64,000 bases of DNA from Bacteroidales bacterium (GCA_016285355.1 JAEEQP010000003.1:1-64000), one strand, 5' to 3'. Numbered from the stretch's first letter, positions 7,562 through 16,138 are shown. Notes: generated by a model from the sequence alone, not told the origin. Made by a program: numbers and translations.

Positions 7562-7591
7562 TTTGACCAATCGAATTATTACTTACCTTTG
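7562..7591 (+). promoter_or_regulatory. pckA promoter
   Basis: TTTG at 7562-7565 and TACCTTTG at 7584-7591, separated by 18 bp, match the Bacteroidetes promoter well. The start codon is 28 bp downstream. Confidence 0.7.
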
Positions 7592-7618
7592 CACATCATT
7601 TCAACTAAACTAACAATT

Positions 7619-9250
7619 ATGGCAAAAAACATCGAAGAAATCAAAGCCGCATTGGCATCTTATGGCATCACCGGCGTAAAGGACGTTTATTATAACCCAA
7701 GCTACGAACAGCTCTTCAAGGACGAGATGAATCCCGCCCTGACCGGCTACGACAAGGGTGTTTTGACTGAGCTCAACGCCGTCAACGTGATGACTGGTAT
7801 TTATACTGGCCGTTCGCCCAAGGACAAATATATCGTCATGGACAAGAACTCGAAGGACACCGTGTGGTGGACCACCGAGGGCTACAAGAACGACAACCAC
7901 CCGATGAGCGAAGAGGTGTGGGCACAGGTGAAAGACCTCGCCAAGAAGCAACTCTCCGGCAAGAACCTATATGTGGTCGATGCCTTCTGCGGCGCCAACA
8001 AGGATACCCGCATGGCCGTCCGCTTCATCATGGAAGTGGCTTGGCAGGCCCATTTCGTGCTCAACATGTTCATCAAGCCCACAGCTGAGGAACTGGCCGA
8101 ATTCAAGCCCAACTTCACCGTTTACACCGCTTCGAAGGCCAAGGTCGACAACTACAAGGAACTCGGCCTGAACAGCGACACCTGCGTGGCCTTCAACGTG
8201 AGTAGCCGCGAACAAGTGATTCTGAACACCTGGTACGGTGGCGAAATGAAGAAAGGCATGTTCTCGATGATGAACTACTACCTGCCGCTGCAAGGCATCG
8301 CCGCCATGCACTGCTCCGCCAACACCGACATGAAGGGCGAAAACACCGCCATCTTCTTCGGCCTGAGTGGCACCGGCAAGACCACCCTCTCTACCGACCC
8401 GAAACGTCTCCTTATCGGTGACGACGAGCACGGCTGGGACGATGAAGGCGTGTTTAACTTCGAAGGCGGCTGCTATGCCAAGGTCATCAACCTCGACAAG
8501 GAAAGCGAGCCCGACATCTACAACGCCATCAAACGCGATGCCCTGTTGGAGAACGTCACCGTCGACGCCAACGGCAAGATCGACTTCAAGGACAAGAGCG
8601 TGACCGAGAACACCCGCGTCTCCTACCCCATCGAACACATCGAGAAAATTGTGAAGAACGTGCGTCCCATCTCGGCTGGTCCTGCTGCCAAGAACGTCAT
8701 CTTCCTCAGCGCCGATGCTTTCGGCGTGTTGCCTCCTGTCAGCATCCTGACACCCGAACAGTGCAAGTACTACTTCCTGAGCGGCTTCACCGCCAAGTTG
8801 GCTGGCACCGAGCGCGGCATCACCGAGCCCACCCCGACCTTCAGTGCCTGCTTCGGCCAAGCCTTCCTTGAGCTGCACCCGACCAAGTACGCTGAGGAAT
8901 TAGTGAAACGCATGGAAAAGAGCAACGCCAAGGCTTACCTCGTCAACACAGGCTGGAACGGCACTGGCAAGCGTATCTCCATTAAGGACACACGCGGCAT
9001 TATCGACGCCATCCTGGATGGCAGCATTGAGAAGGCCCCGACCAAGATGATCCCGTACTTCAACTTCGAGGTGCCGACCGCATTGCCTGGTGTCGACCCG
9101 AACATCCTCGACCCACGCGACACCTACACCGACAAGAACGCATGGGAAGAGAAAGCCAAAGACCTTTCTGGTCGTTTCATCAAGAACTTCGAGAAGTTCA
9201 CGACGAACGCGGCGGGCAAGGCTTTAGTGGCTGCTGGACCGAAACTTTGA
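7619..9250 (+). CDS. pckA: Phosphoenolpyruvate carboxykinase (ATP)
   Basis: This 543-residue enzyme interconverts oxaloacetate plus ATP with PEP, CO2 and ADP (EC 4.1.1.49). In gut Bacteroidales it commonly runs in the carboxylating direction to feed fumarate and succinate formation. The ATP-type family is shown by the P-loop [13 protein letters not shown] (about 248-260), the following GDDEHGW metal-binding motif, [10 protein letters not shown] near the N-terminus and [14 protein letters not shown]. Length is normal (530-545). ATG 7619 was chosen over an upstream in-frame start at 7511 because it matches the family N-terminus ([12 protein letters not shown]) and follows the promoter. A terminator follows at 9287-9320. 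A degenerate second copy of the last codons plus terminator is found at 10784-10930. Confidence 0.97.
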   Translation: MAKNIEEIKAALASYGITGVKDVYYNPSYEQLFKDEMNPALTGYDKGVLTELNAVNVMTGIYTGRSPKDKYIVMDKNSKDTVWWTTEGYKNDNHPMSEEVWAQVKDLAKKQLSGKNLYVVDAFCGANKDTRMAVRFIMEVAWQAHFVLNMFIKPTAEELAEFKPNFTVYTASKAKVDNYKELGLNSDTCVAFNVSSREQVILNTWYGGEMKKGMFSMMNYYLPLQGIAAMHCSANTDMKGENTAIFFGLSGTGKTTLSTDPKRLLIGDDEHGWDDEGVFNFEGGCYAKVINLDKESEPDIYNAIKRDALLENVTVDANGKIDFKDKSVTENTRVSYPIEHIEKIVKNVRPISAGPAAKNVIFLSADAFGVLPPVSILTPEQCKYYFLSGFTAKLAGTERGITEPTPTFSACFGQAFLELHPTKYAEELVKRMEKSNAKAYLVNTGWNGTGKRISIKDTRGIIDAILDGSIEKAPTKMIPYFNFEVPTALPGVDPNILDPRDTYTDKNAWEEKAKDLSGRFIKNFEKFTTNAAGKALVAAGPKL

Positions 9251-9286
9251 TGGGTTTCACGCAGAATACGCAGAATTATGAGAATG

Positions 9287-9320
9287 ACGAGCCGCTCCGT
9301 TGGGGCGGCTCGTTTGTTTG
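9287..9320 (+). terminator. pckA terminator
   Basis: ACGAGCCGC (9287-9295) pairs perfectly with GCGGCTCGT (9305-9313), followed by TTTGTTTG. The same hairpin recurs at 10903-10930. Confidence 0.75.
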
Positions 9321-9343
9321 AATTGCAACTGCAAAGAATGAGA

Positions 9344-10627
9344 TTATTTCCCCAGTAGCCAATCGCAAGCTTCTATGCAATGGATAGTTTTGCCATCCAC
9401 CACAAGATCTTGCGTCTCGCCATACATCATCACTAAAGTCAAATGGTCACATCGGGTTAAAGTCGATCCTTTCAACAAGCCTCCTATCTCACGGTTGTAA
9501 AGTCGTTTGGTGGGATTGCGGAAATCGTATGTAACCTGAACGAGCTCAACGACCCGGTTGCGATCGGTTAAGGCAAAGTCAACTTCAAAGGATTTTGGTT
9601 GTTTAATGTAATACAGCTGGTCCGATTCGTACTGCATCCTGCGCATTAGCTCAATGGCGACGATGTTTTCCAAACGCCAACCTAAATTTTCCGTCAGCAA
9701 AGCGTCTTCGTGGTCGTCCACAAAAGCCGTATCAATGGCATAACATTTTCGGCTGGTTTGTCGGTCAGTGCTTTTGTAGGAAAATCGTGGAATAATGCGC
9801 AGCAGATAGGCTTCTTCAAGATAGGAAACATAGTTCTTTACCGTGTGTATGGATCTGATTTGGTAGTCTTTTTTCAGCGTGGCAAATGAAAGTTCTTGGC
9901 AGAATTTGTCAAGCGTGGCGTTGGCCATCTGCCGCAAGGTGGTCTTGTAGCGGATTTTGTAACGTTTGCAGATGTCTTTTGTAAGGATTGCTTCAAGTAG
10001 TGACATGATGTAACGCCGTTGGTTCTTCATGCGTATCGTTTCAGGGAAACCACCTTGTTTCATATATTGCTCCAAGGCATGGAGTCTCAATCCAGATGCT
10101 TTTGTGGTAAAAGTCGTAATGTCAATGCCTTTCGCAATGCAATACTCATGGAATGAGAAAGGGAACAACTCAATTTGGTTGTATCTTCCTGTGAGGTGGG
10201 TTGCCAGGTCGCTGCTCAACAAGTTGGCATTGCTTCCAGTGATGACCAAATGCAGTTTCTGTCGCAGCAAACGGTTGACAAACAAGTGCCATTTTGGTGC
10301 GTTCTGTATTTCGTCCATGAACAGACAGTCAAAATTGCCGTATAGGTTGTACAGAGCTTTCAGAATGTCGTTTAAGTGTTCGGCGTTCAGATTGGCGAGG
10401 TTTTCATCGTCAAAATTGACGTATGCGAATTTACGTTTGCTTTCCATCAGCACTTTCTGGCACAATGTTGATTTTCCGCAACGTCTCACCCCAATGACAA
10501 TTTGGACAAGAGGGCTGTCCAAGTCGATTTCCGTTTCTTCTTTGCGTGTGACGAATTGGGAAAAGTCGGTTTCCCGAAGCTCGTTCATTTGGTCTCGCAA
10601 TATGACCTCAAAATCCTTTATTTCCAT
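9344..10627 (-). CDS. AAA ATPase with DUF4143 domain
   Basis: This 427-residue cytoplasmic protein belongs to the large AAA_14/DUF4143 family that is expanded in Bacteroidales. Walker A is GVRRCGKST (46-54), Walker B CLFMDEIQN (101-109) and the sensor-like strand ITGSNANLL (129-137). The C-terminal part (from about 330: LENIVAIELMRRM, SFEVDFALTDR) resembles the restriction-endonuclease-like DUF4143 end, with D and E residues but no complete nuclease motif. Cellular role is not established for the family. Three 33-bp direct repeats lie just upstream of its promoter, and the gene is bracketed by pckA's 3' end and a diverged copy of that end, so it appears to have arrived by recombination. Confidence 0.88.
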   Translation of the reverse strand: MEIKDFEVILRDQMNELRETDFSQFVTRKEETEIDLDSPLVQIVIGVRRCGKSTLCQKVLMESKRKFAYVNFDDENLANLNAEHLNDILKALYNLYGNFDCLFMDEIQNAPKWHLFVNRLLRQKLHLVITGSNANLLSSDLATHLTGRYNQIELFPFSFHEYCIAKGIDITTFTTKASGLRLHALEQYMKQGGFPETIRMKNQRRYIMSLLEAILTKDICKRYKIRYKTTLRQMANATLDKFCQELSFATLKKDYQIRSIHTVKNYVSYLEEAYLLRIIPRFSYKSTDRQTSRKCYAIDTAFVDDHEDALLTENLGWRLENIVAIELMRRMQYESDQLYYIKQPKSFEVDFALTDRNRVVELVQVTYDFRNPTKRLYNREIGGLLKGSTLTRCDHLTLVMMYGETQDLVVDGKTIHCIEACDWLLGK

Positions 10628-10646
10628 CCTAGATTCAAATTTGACG

Positions 10647-10676
10647 CAAAAATAGTAATAATCTTTTAATTACAAA
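10647..10676 (-). promoter_or_regulatory. Promoter of the first AAA ATPase gene
   Basis: On the minus strand TTTG (10673-10676) and TATTTTTG (10647-10654) are 18 bp apart. The start codon is 20 bp beyond the -7 box. The tandem repeats begin 4 bp upstream of the -33 box. Confidence 0.65.
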
Positions 10677-10680
10677 CATC

Positions 10681-10770
10681 AAACTGCACTTTTTGGAAGG
10701 TTTTTTGTATTCTAAACTGCACTTTTTGGAAGGTTTTCTGTATTCTAAACTGCACTTTTTGGAAGGTTTT
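10681..10770. repeat. Three tandem 33-bp repeats upstream of AAA ATPase 1
   Basis: Units start at 10681, 10714 and 10747, each with AAACTGCACTTTTTGGAAGG followed by TTTT; the first two continue with nearly identical tails (TTGTATTCT and CTGTATTCT). The third is cut after 24 bp. No spacer sequence lies between units, so this is a tandem array and not a CRISPR. It abuts the -33 box of the divergent ATPase gene. Confidence 0.85.
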
Positions 10771-10783
10771 GAAAATATCTCCG

Positions 10784-10930
10784 TACGACCAACGAGGCTG
10801 GCAAGGCATTGGTGGATGCTGTACCGAAACTTTGATTGGTCTCACGCAGAAATCGCAGATTCAACGGAGTTAATCCGCTGAAATCGCAGAACTATGAGAA
10901 TGACGAGCCGCTCTGATTGGGGCGGCTCGT
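10784..10930 (+). pseudogene. Diverged duplicate of the pckA 3' end and terminator
   Basis: The last codons read T-T-N-E-A-G-K-A-L-V-D-A-V-P-K-L-stop, against [20 protein letters not shown] in intact pckA. After the stop both continue with a similar CACGCAGAA stretch and the same hairpin (ACGAGCCGC at 10903-10911, GCGGCTCGT at 10922-10930). This copy has an extra stretch of roughly 25 bp between stop and hairpin. Only about 16 codons are kept, so it is a fragment, not a second gene. The hairpin may still terminate transcription. Confidence 0.8.
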
Positions 10931-10963
10931 TTTCCTTTATTCATAACAATTTCTATATATAAA

Positions 10964-11941
10964 CTAATTCAACCTAAAACTAAATGGCAACACATATGAA
11001 TCACTTATAGCTTTTCCTTGTTTCTTACCCGGATGCCATTGGGGCATTGCTTTAACGACCCGAACTGCCTCCTCGTCACATCCGCCACCAATTCCTTTTT
11101 CAACCTTAACATTTGAAATCGACCCGTCTGTTTCGACAATAAAACTCACGAACACACGACCTTGTATGCCATTTTCACGAGCTTCTTGGGGGTATTTGAG
11201 ATTTCTGCCGATAAACTCCCACATTTTTTGTTCACCGCCCGAGAAAGAAGGTTTAACATCTAACTCTTCATTATCTTTTTGAACATCATCAATGTTATTT
11301 TCGGTTGATTTCATATTCTCTGAATTATCAGCTTTGCTCTGTTTTTTCTTCACTAACTCTATGTTTGTTTTTTGATCCCTCAATGATAATAATTTGGTTA
11401 ATGCATTTCTCTCCACTCGATCTGATTCCACATCACTCATTGCTTTTATTTTATTGAAATCTCCCAAATAAACAAATTTGCTCAATTTCACCATGTCTTT
11501 TTCTGTAGTTTTTATAGGTGTTAGATACTCATTCTCTTCCATTGTGAGTATTAATACATATCCTGACTCGTCTTTTGGCTCATCATTTGATTCCCAAATG
11601 TAAACAAGTCCATCTCTCACTCGGTATGAAAACGGAACAGTTTCAGTAGCCTCTGCATTTATAGCATCTCCTAAGCCACCAGTAGAGGTATTTATGGTAT
11701 ATATACAAACCTGAACACCCATACCACCCGTTTTGACATCATCAAAAATAAAAAACATGGTAGAAAACACCCATGCTGGAGTTCCATAGACTGCTACTTG
11801 TTTAGGCCTCTCAAAATTACAAATATACACAGATCCTTTTTTGATGTTTTTCCCCTTACTTTGAGAAAACAACAAAGATGCATTAAATAACAAAAGTACT
11901 ATCATTACTCCAATCGAAAACAGTTTTACTGCATTTTTCAT
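10964..11941 (-). CDS. Secreted/periplasmic protein with TonB C-terminal domain
   Basis: This protein of about 325 residues begins MKNAVKLFSIGVMIVLLLFN with a signal peptide or N-terminal anchor ending near FSQS. The centre (about 190-235) is charged and low in complexity. The last 85 residues form a TonB_C domain: FIGRNLKYPQEARENGIQGR, VFVSFIVETDGSI and a final AMPQWHPGKKQGK. TonB domains normally contact TonB-dependent outer-membrane receptors; in Bacteroidetes this module also occurs at the end of many exported proteins. There is no ExbB/ExbD nearby. The N-terminal 190 residues are of unknown function. ATG 11941 is preferred over the in-frame start at 11974 because the hydrophobic signal follows directly. 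Confidence 0.8.
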   Translation of the reverse strand: MKNAVKLFSIGVMIVLLLFNASLLFSQSKGKNIKKGSVYICNFERPKQVAVYGTPAWVFSTMFFIFDDVKTGGMGVQVCIYTINTSTGGLGDAINAEATETVPFSYRVRDGLVYIWESNDEPKDESGYVLILTMEENEYLTPIKTTEKDMVKLSKFVYLGDFNKIKAMSDVESDRVERNALTKLLSLRDQKTNIELVKKKQSKADNSENMKSTENNIDDVQKDNEELDVKPSFSGGEQKMWEFIGRNLKYPQEARENGIQGRVFVSFIVETDGSISNVKVEKGIGGGCDEEAVRVVKAMPQWHPGKKQGKAISDSYVLPFSFRLN

Positions 11942-12387
11942 TTTCTTTTCCCTAAATACGTTAATCGGGCGCAACTTTTACTGCCTATAGTTTCCCAAAT
12001 TCAGCAGATTACACACAATAAGAAGGCTAGGAAACTTGAAATGCACCTATTTCGATTGATAGGCTCTGGAAAACCCTTGAAGTAAAATAGATACGTTTAC
12101 CTAGCCTATATGCATCATCATAAAACTGAATGAATACAAATCAGGCTAGCAAACTTTGTATCTTATACCCACTTCAAAATTTTCCAGATTTTATCAATCG
12201 GATACAAGCACAAATTGCCTTCAACCGTTCGGATTTCTCCCCGAACAATCAGCGGCAAATATACAAAGATTTTGGAATCGCAAGGATTTTTGAAAGATTT
12301 TTGAAGAATTTCATTACGAAACAAATCTAATCCATCAATCTGGACTGCTTCGTTCCTCGCAGTGACGCGAAGTGCGTCAAAAAGCCA
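11942..12387. other. Intergenic region of about 450 bp, no gene seen
   Basis: It separates two divergent genes. It contains a possible minus-strand promoter (TATATTTG at 12256-12263 with TTG at 12281-12283, 17 bp apart) that would give a leader of about 300 nt for the TonB-domain gene, and a small palindrome GACGCGAAGTGCGTC (12364-12378) in a stretch reading CTGCTTCGTTCCTCGCAGTG that resembles dispersed intergenic repeats. The forward reading at 12130-12330 shows no protein-like pattern. Confidence 0.4.
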
Positions 12388-12455
12388 TAAAAACCGCGTT
12401 ATCCCTGCGCATTGTCAAAGATTTTGGCATTTCTATACCTGCGCATTGTCAAAAA
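12388..12455. repeat. Left flanking direct repeat of AAA ATPase 2
   Basis: A 57-bp core (12399-12455) is identical to 13839-13895; the similarity extends left to 12388 with two mismatches. Inside the core, CTGCGCATTGTCAAA occurs twice, at 12405 and 12439, a 34-bp period. It ends 16 bp before the start codon of the ATPase. Confidence 0.9.
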
Positions 12456-12459
12456 TGCT

Positions 12460-12467
12460 TATTTTTG
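12460..12467 (+). promoter_or_regulatory. -7 box for AAA ATPase 2
   Basis: TATTTTTG ends 4 bp before the start codon, implying a very short leader or leaderless message. It lies just after the 34-bp-period repeat, so the repeat occupies the promoter region. Confidence 0.4.
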
Positions 12468-12471
12468 CGGC

Positions 12472-13830
12472 ATGATTTTCAAGAGAAAGATATACGCCAA
12501 ATTGCTTGAATGGAAGCAGTCGGCCAAGGGAACCAAAGCCTTGCTCGTGGAAGGAGCGAGACGTATCGGCAAGTCCACCATCGTGGAGCAGTTCGCCAAG
12601 ACGGAATACAAGTCCTATATCCTCATCGATTTCAATGACGTGAGTGCCACCGTGCTCAATGCTTTTGAGAATTACCTAAACGACTTGGACGCTTTCTTCT
12701 TGATTCTCAGCGCAGAATACGGCGTAACGCTCCACCGCCGCGAGTCGGTCATCGTCTTTGACGAGGTGCAGCGTTATCCCAAAGCGCGGCAATCCATCAA
12801 GAAGTTGGTAAAGGACGGTCGCTATGATTATATCGAAACAGGTTCACTCATTTCCATCCGCGAGGCTGTGAAGGACATCACCATCCCTTCCGAGGAACGT
12901 TCCATCAAGATGTATCCAATGGATTTTGAGGAGTTTGCAATGGCTTTCGGCGACGACAACCTCATTGCCTACATCCGTCAGTGCTTTGCCGAACAGAAGC
13001 CTTTGGAGCGCAACCTGCACAACAAGGCCATGTTCCGTTTCAAGCAGTATCTATTGGTGGGCGGGATGCCGCAAAGCGTTTCGGCTTTTGTGGAAAATGA
13101 CTGCAATTTCGCCTTGGCCGACCAAGAGAAGCGCGACATCTTGGCCTTGTATCGCAACGACATCATGCGCATCGATGCCCAATACCGCTCGAAGGTGTTG
13201 GCCATTTTCGACCAAATTCCAGCCTTCCTCTCGCGGCACGAGAAGCGGGTGATACTTTCCGACATCGCCAAAGGCTCTTATTTCGACCAATACACAGACA
13301 CCTTTTTCTGGTTGGGCGACTCCATGATGGTGAACGAATGTTTCAACACCACCGACCCCAACGTGGGCTTGGGCCTGAACGAAGACCGCACCCTCATCAA
13401 GTGCTACATGGGCGACACGGGGTTATTGGTGAGCCATGCCTTCAGCGAAAACGAGATTGCCGACGAGCAATTGTATAAGCAAATCCTCAACAACAAACTT
13501 TCGCTCAACCAAGGGATGCTCTATGAAAACGTCATTGCGCAAATGTTGGTGGCCAACGGACACAAACTGTTTTTCTATACGCATTACAACGAGGAAAAGC
13601 ACCGCAACGACATCGAGATTGACTTCCTGATTTCCAACATGAGCAAAATCAAGTACAAGATTTACCCGATTGAGGTGAAATCTTCCGCAAGATATTCGAC
13701 TGCCTCGTTGGACACTTTTGTGCCAAAGTTCCACGAGCGCGTAGATTGGGCCTATATCATCCATCCGAGGAACCTCACCGTAAATGAAAAACGGATTTCC
13801 ATACCACCTTATATGGCAATTTGCCTGTAA
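12472..13830 (+). CDS. AAA ATPase with DUF4143 domain, flanked by direct repeats
   Basis: This 452-residue cytoplasmic ATPase is of the same broad family as the one at 9344-10627 but clearly diverged. Walker A is GARRIGKST (28-36), Walker B VIVFDEVQ (93-100), and IETGSLISI (121-129) is the sensor-like strand. The C-terminal part (from about 350) includes YENVIAQMLVANGHKLFFY, EIDFLISN and YPIEVKSS, and this E-(x)n-D-(x)n-E-V-K series is a fair match to a PD-(D/E)XK nuclease core. ATG 12472 was chosen (MIFKRKIYAKLLEW); an upstream in-frame reading would run through the repeat. Identical 57-bp repeats flank the gene, and its stop codon lies inside the right-hand repeat's extended homology, suggesting that gene plus repeat moves or recombines as a unit. 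Confidence 0.88.
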   Translation: MIFKRKIYAKLLEWKQSAKGTKALLVEGARRIGKSTIVEQFAKTEYKSYILIDFNDVSATVLNAFENYLNDLDAFFLILSAEYGVTLHRRESVIVFDEVQRYPKARQSIKKLVKDGRYDYIETGSLISIREAVKDITIPSEERSIKMYPMDFEEFAMAFGDDNLIAYIRQCFAEQKPLERNLHNKAMFRFKQYLLVGGMPQSVSAFVENDCNFALADQEKRDILALYRNDIMRIDAQYRSKVLAIFDQIPAFLSRHEKRVILSDIAKGSYFDQYTDTFFWLGDSMMVNECFNTTDPNVGLGLNEDRTLIKCYMGDTGLLVSHAFSENEIADEQLYKQILNNKLSLNQGMLYENVIAQMLVANGHKLFFYTHYNEEKHRNDIEIDFLISNMSKIKYKIYPIEVKSSARYSTASLDTFVPKFHERVDWAYIIHPRNLTVNEKRISIPPYMAICL

Positions 13831-13895
13831 AAACTGCATTATCCCTGCGCATTGTCAAAGATTTTGGCATTTCTATACCTGCGCATTGTCAAAAA
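13828..13895. repeat. Right flanking direct repeat of AAA ATPase 2
   Basis: Same orientation and same 57-bp core (13839-13895) as the left copy, offset by exactly 1440 bp. The extended homology starts at the TAA stop codon of the ATPase. It again contains two CTGCGCATTGTCAAA motifs 34 bp apart. Confidence 0.9.
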
Positions 13896-13930
13896 AACCA
13901 ACTTTTCTGTACATGATGTGACTTTTTTGG

Positions 13931-13938
13931 TATTTTTG
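13931..13938 (+). promoter_or_regulatory. -7 box for the secreted protein/GH27 pair
   Basis: TATTTTTG, 59 bp upstream of ATG 13998. No -33 TTTG at standard spacing. Confidence 0.4.
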
Positions 13939-13997
13939 CACCTTATATAATTAATAAGCAAAATCAAACCAATTAATCATCATTAAAATTCAAGACA

Positions 13998-14786
13998 ATG
14001 AAAAAAACTATCAGAAGAATCGCCCCTGCAATGCTCGTCCTCGTAGCATTGACCACCCTTTCGTTCATGGCCAAAGACGGCGTCATCCTTAGGTTGAAAC
14101 CCCAACAAGGCAAGACCTACACCATGACATCAAAGACAAACATGATGACCATGATGGAAGTACAAGGCCAAACCATGAACATGTCGCAAATCATGGAGTT
14201 CAGACAGACTTTTACTCCAAAAGAAGTCACTGACAACCAATGCGTGATTGAGACACAACTGGAAGCCATCAAAATGAGCATCTCGCAGATGGGCATGAAG
14301 CTTGAGTACGACTCCGAGCATCCCGAAAAAACCAGTCCCATGCTTGCCGGACAGGTCGCTGAAATGGAGAAATACCTGAACAAACCCGACACAGTCACAT
14401 ACGATTTTATGGGCCATGTCATCGACTCGCTTAAACTTGAAATGAGCGAATTGGGCACCGCCATCGTCGAGCTTCCTGAAGAAGAACTGACCGTGGGCAG
14501 CTCATGGACTTTCAACAAGACACAAAATGTCAGTGGTACAGAACTGAATACCAAAATGACTTACACTGTTACCGCCATCTCAAAGAAAAGCGTTGACGTC
14601 GACATCGCTGGCACTATTGAATCCACCAAAGCAACTGGCACTTATACTGGCACAGGCAGCATCAATCCTCAAACAGGCCTAATCAGCCAAGGCAACACTA
14701 AACTCAACCTTTCAATGACCCTCAACGAGCAAGGTTTGAGTATTCCTATGACCATGGTTGGAACTACAACCGTTGAAGTGAAATGA
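13998..14786 (+). CDS. Exported protein, DUF6263-like
   Basis: This 262-residue protein has an N-terminal signal segment (MKKTIRRIAPAMLVLVALTT). The remainder is beta-rich with an unusual Met-rich stretch at about residues 45-65 (MTSKTNMMTMMEVQGQ). The layout, L-K-P-Q-Q-G-K-T-Y near the start and V-G-S-S-W in the middle, followed by repeated T-[YF]-T-[VG] strands, resembles the DUF6263 family of Bacteroidetes envelope proteins, whose function is unknown. The gene lies 17 bp upstream of an alpha-galactosidase and probably shares its transcript. Family assignment is by resemblance only. Confidence 0.6.
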   Translation: MKKTIRRIAPAMLVLVALTTLSFMAKDGVILRLKPQQGKTYTMTSKTNMMTMMEVQGQTMNMSQIMEFRQTFTPKEVTDNQCVIETQLEAIKMSISQMGMKLEYDSEHPEKTSPMLAGQVAEMEKYLNKPDTVTYDFMGHVIDSLKLEMSELGTAIVELPEEELTVGSSWTFNKTQNVSGTELNTKMTYTVTAISKKSVDVDIAGTIESTKATGTYTGTGSINPQTGLISQGNTKLNLSMTLNEQGLSIPMTMVGTTTVEVK

Positions 14787-14803
14787 TTTAAAGCAAACAT
14801 AGT

Positions 14804-16015
14804 ATGAAACAATGGTTTGCATTCCTCGTTTTGATGCTATTGGCTTTCCCCACTGTAGCGCAAAAGCCCAAGCCACAGCCCCTCACCCAAGAGGAATTTG
14901 AGGCCTTATGCCCCACTCCGCCCATGGGCTGGAACAGCTGGAACAAGTTCGGTTGCAATGTCAGCGAACAACTGCTGATGGAAGCCGCCGATGCCATGGT
15001 GGCTTCGGGCATGAAAGACGCGGGCTATGAGTTCATTGTCGTGGACGACTGCTGGCAAATCGATCGCGATGCCGACGGCAACATCGTCTGCGACCCTGAG
15101 CGTTTCCCGCATGGAATGAAATACGTCGCCGACTACATCCACTCCAAAGGGCTGAAATTCGGCCTCTACTCCTGTGTCGGCACACATACTTGCGCTGGTC
15201 GTCCTGGCAGTATGGGTCACGAGTACCAAGACGCGCTCTACTATGCCCGCAACGGCGTGGACTACCTGAAATACGACTTCTGCAACAACCGTGAGACCAA
15301 CTCCAAGACCGCTTACACCATCATGCGCGAGGCCTTGAAGGCGGCGGGGCGTCCCATCGTGTTCAGCATCTGCGAATGGGGCAGCACCCAACCTTGGGAA
15401 TGGGCGAAAGGTATCGGTCACCTTTGGAGAGCCACGGGCGATATCATCAATATGTGGGACGGACGCGAAGACTGGGGCGGACATGGTATGGTGAACATCA
15501 TTGACTTGGTGCAAGACCTCTACCCCTACAACGGCCCCGGCCACTGGAACGACCCCGACATGCTTGAGGTGGGCAACGGCGGCATGACGACCATCGAAGA
15601 CCAAAGCCACTTCTCGATGTGGTGCATGTTGGCGGCTCCGCTGATGGCGGGCAACGACCTCAACAACATGAGTGAAGACACCAAGCGCATCCTCACCAAC
15701 AAGGATGTCATCGCCATCGACCAAGACCCGCTCGGCATCCAAGCGCATCTCTCCATCGCCATGGGCGACCGTCAGATTTGGGTGAAACAATTGACCAATG
15801 ACGAATGGGCGGTGTGTTTCTTCAACCGTGGTGACGATGCATGGAACCTCAACTTCAACTGGGGCGACATTCCCGAGCTGCGCAAGGCGGGCGGCAACTA
15901 CAGCGTTTACGACCTGTGGCAGCATAAGACCATCGCAAAGTCAACGGCGAAGAATGTGGTTTCAAGCATTCCTTCTCATGGCGTGCTGATGGTACGGTTG
16001 GCACCTGTCAAGTAA
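14804..16015 (+). CDS. Exported alpha-galactosidase, glycoside hydrolase family 27
   Basis: This 403-residue exported enzyme should remove terminal alpha-linked galactose from oligosaccharides, glycans or galactomannan. It has a signal peptide (MKQWFAFLVLMLLAFPTVAQ) and the GH27 (beta/alpha)8 signatures: TPPMGWNSWNKFGC at 38-51, DDCWQ at 81-85, the nucleophile Asp158 in YLKYDFCNN and the acid/base Asp213 in WRATGDI. A beta-sandwich C-terminal domain follows from about 310. Length is normal. There is no SusC/SusD pair nearby, so it is not part of a visible polysaccharide locus; its only partner is the preceding small exported protein. A terminator follows. Confidence 0.93.
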   Translation: MKQWFAFLVLMLLAFPTVAQKPKPQPLTQEEFEALCPTPPMGWNSWNKFGCNVSEQLLMEAADAMVASGMKDAGYEFIVVDDCWQIDRDADGNIVCDPERFPHGMKYVADYIHSKGLKFGLYSCVGTHTCAGRPGSMGHEYQDALYYARNGVDYLKYDFCNNRETNSKTAYTIMREALKAAGRPIVFSICEWGSTQPWEWAKGIGHLWRATGDIINMWDGREDWGGHGMVNIIDLVQDLYPYNGPGHWNDPDMLEVGNGGMTTIEDQSHFSMWCMLAAPLMAGNDLNNMSEDTKRILTNKDVIAIDQDPLGIQAHLSIAMGDRQIWVKQLTNDEWAVCFFNRGDDAWNLNFNWGDIPELRKAGGNYSVYDLWQHKTIAKSTAKNVVSSIPSHGVLMVRLAPVK

Positions 16016-16038
16016 GTGCCCGACTACATCCAAAAGAG

Positions 16039-16070
16039 AAAGCCCGCTGAATTGTTTCGGCGGGCTTTGT
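16039..16070. terminator. Terminator between GH27 and dnaN
   Basis: AAAGCCCGC (16039-16047) pairs with GCGGGCTTT (16060-16068). It can serve GH27 on the plus strand and may also act on dnaN's convergent transcript. Confidence 0.7.
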
Positions 16071-16077
16071 TGTTGAG

Positions 16078-16125
16078 GGGGATTTCAAATCCCCAATTCG
16101 GGCCAGTCGGATTGCAAATCCGACT
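16078..16125. repeat. Two palindromes with GGATTTGCAAATCC-like cores
   Basis: GGGGATTTCAAATCCCC (16078-16094) is followed by AGTCGGATTGCAAATCCGACT (16105-16125). The same core type occurs in four hairpins at 30290-30414, so these belong to a dispersed palindrome family placed at gene 3' ends. Confidence 0.6.
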
Positions 16126-16138
16126 GAACTACAAGCTG

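Larger units (their letters stand above)
7223..7618. other. 396-bp intergenic region with gene remnants and pckA promoter
   Basis: There is no intact gene. It holds two short minus-strand readings that look like decayed coding sequence (7251-7382 and 7408-7518, listed separately) and the pckA promoter near the right end. I saw no terminator hairpin after the LuxR gene. Confidence 0.5.

Noticed and set aside
7511..7618. Upstream extension of pckA
   Set aside because: The extension passes through the -33 and -7 boxes and is not part of the family N-terminus.
10681..10770. Possible CRISPR array in the 33-bp repeats (and in the 34-bp-period repeats near 12400)
   Set aside because: Units are joined without unique spacers, there are only two or three of them, and no cas gene is present.
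10693..10881. Plus-strand reading of 62 codons across the tandem repeats
   Set aside because: It is a translation of the repeat units and of the duplicated pckA end out of its original frame; no independent coding signal.
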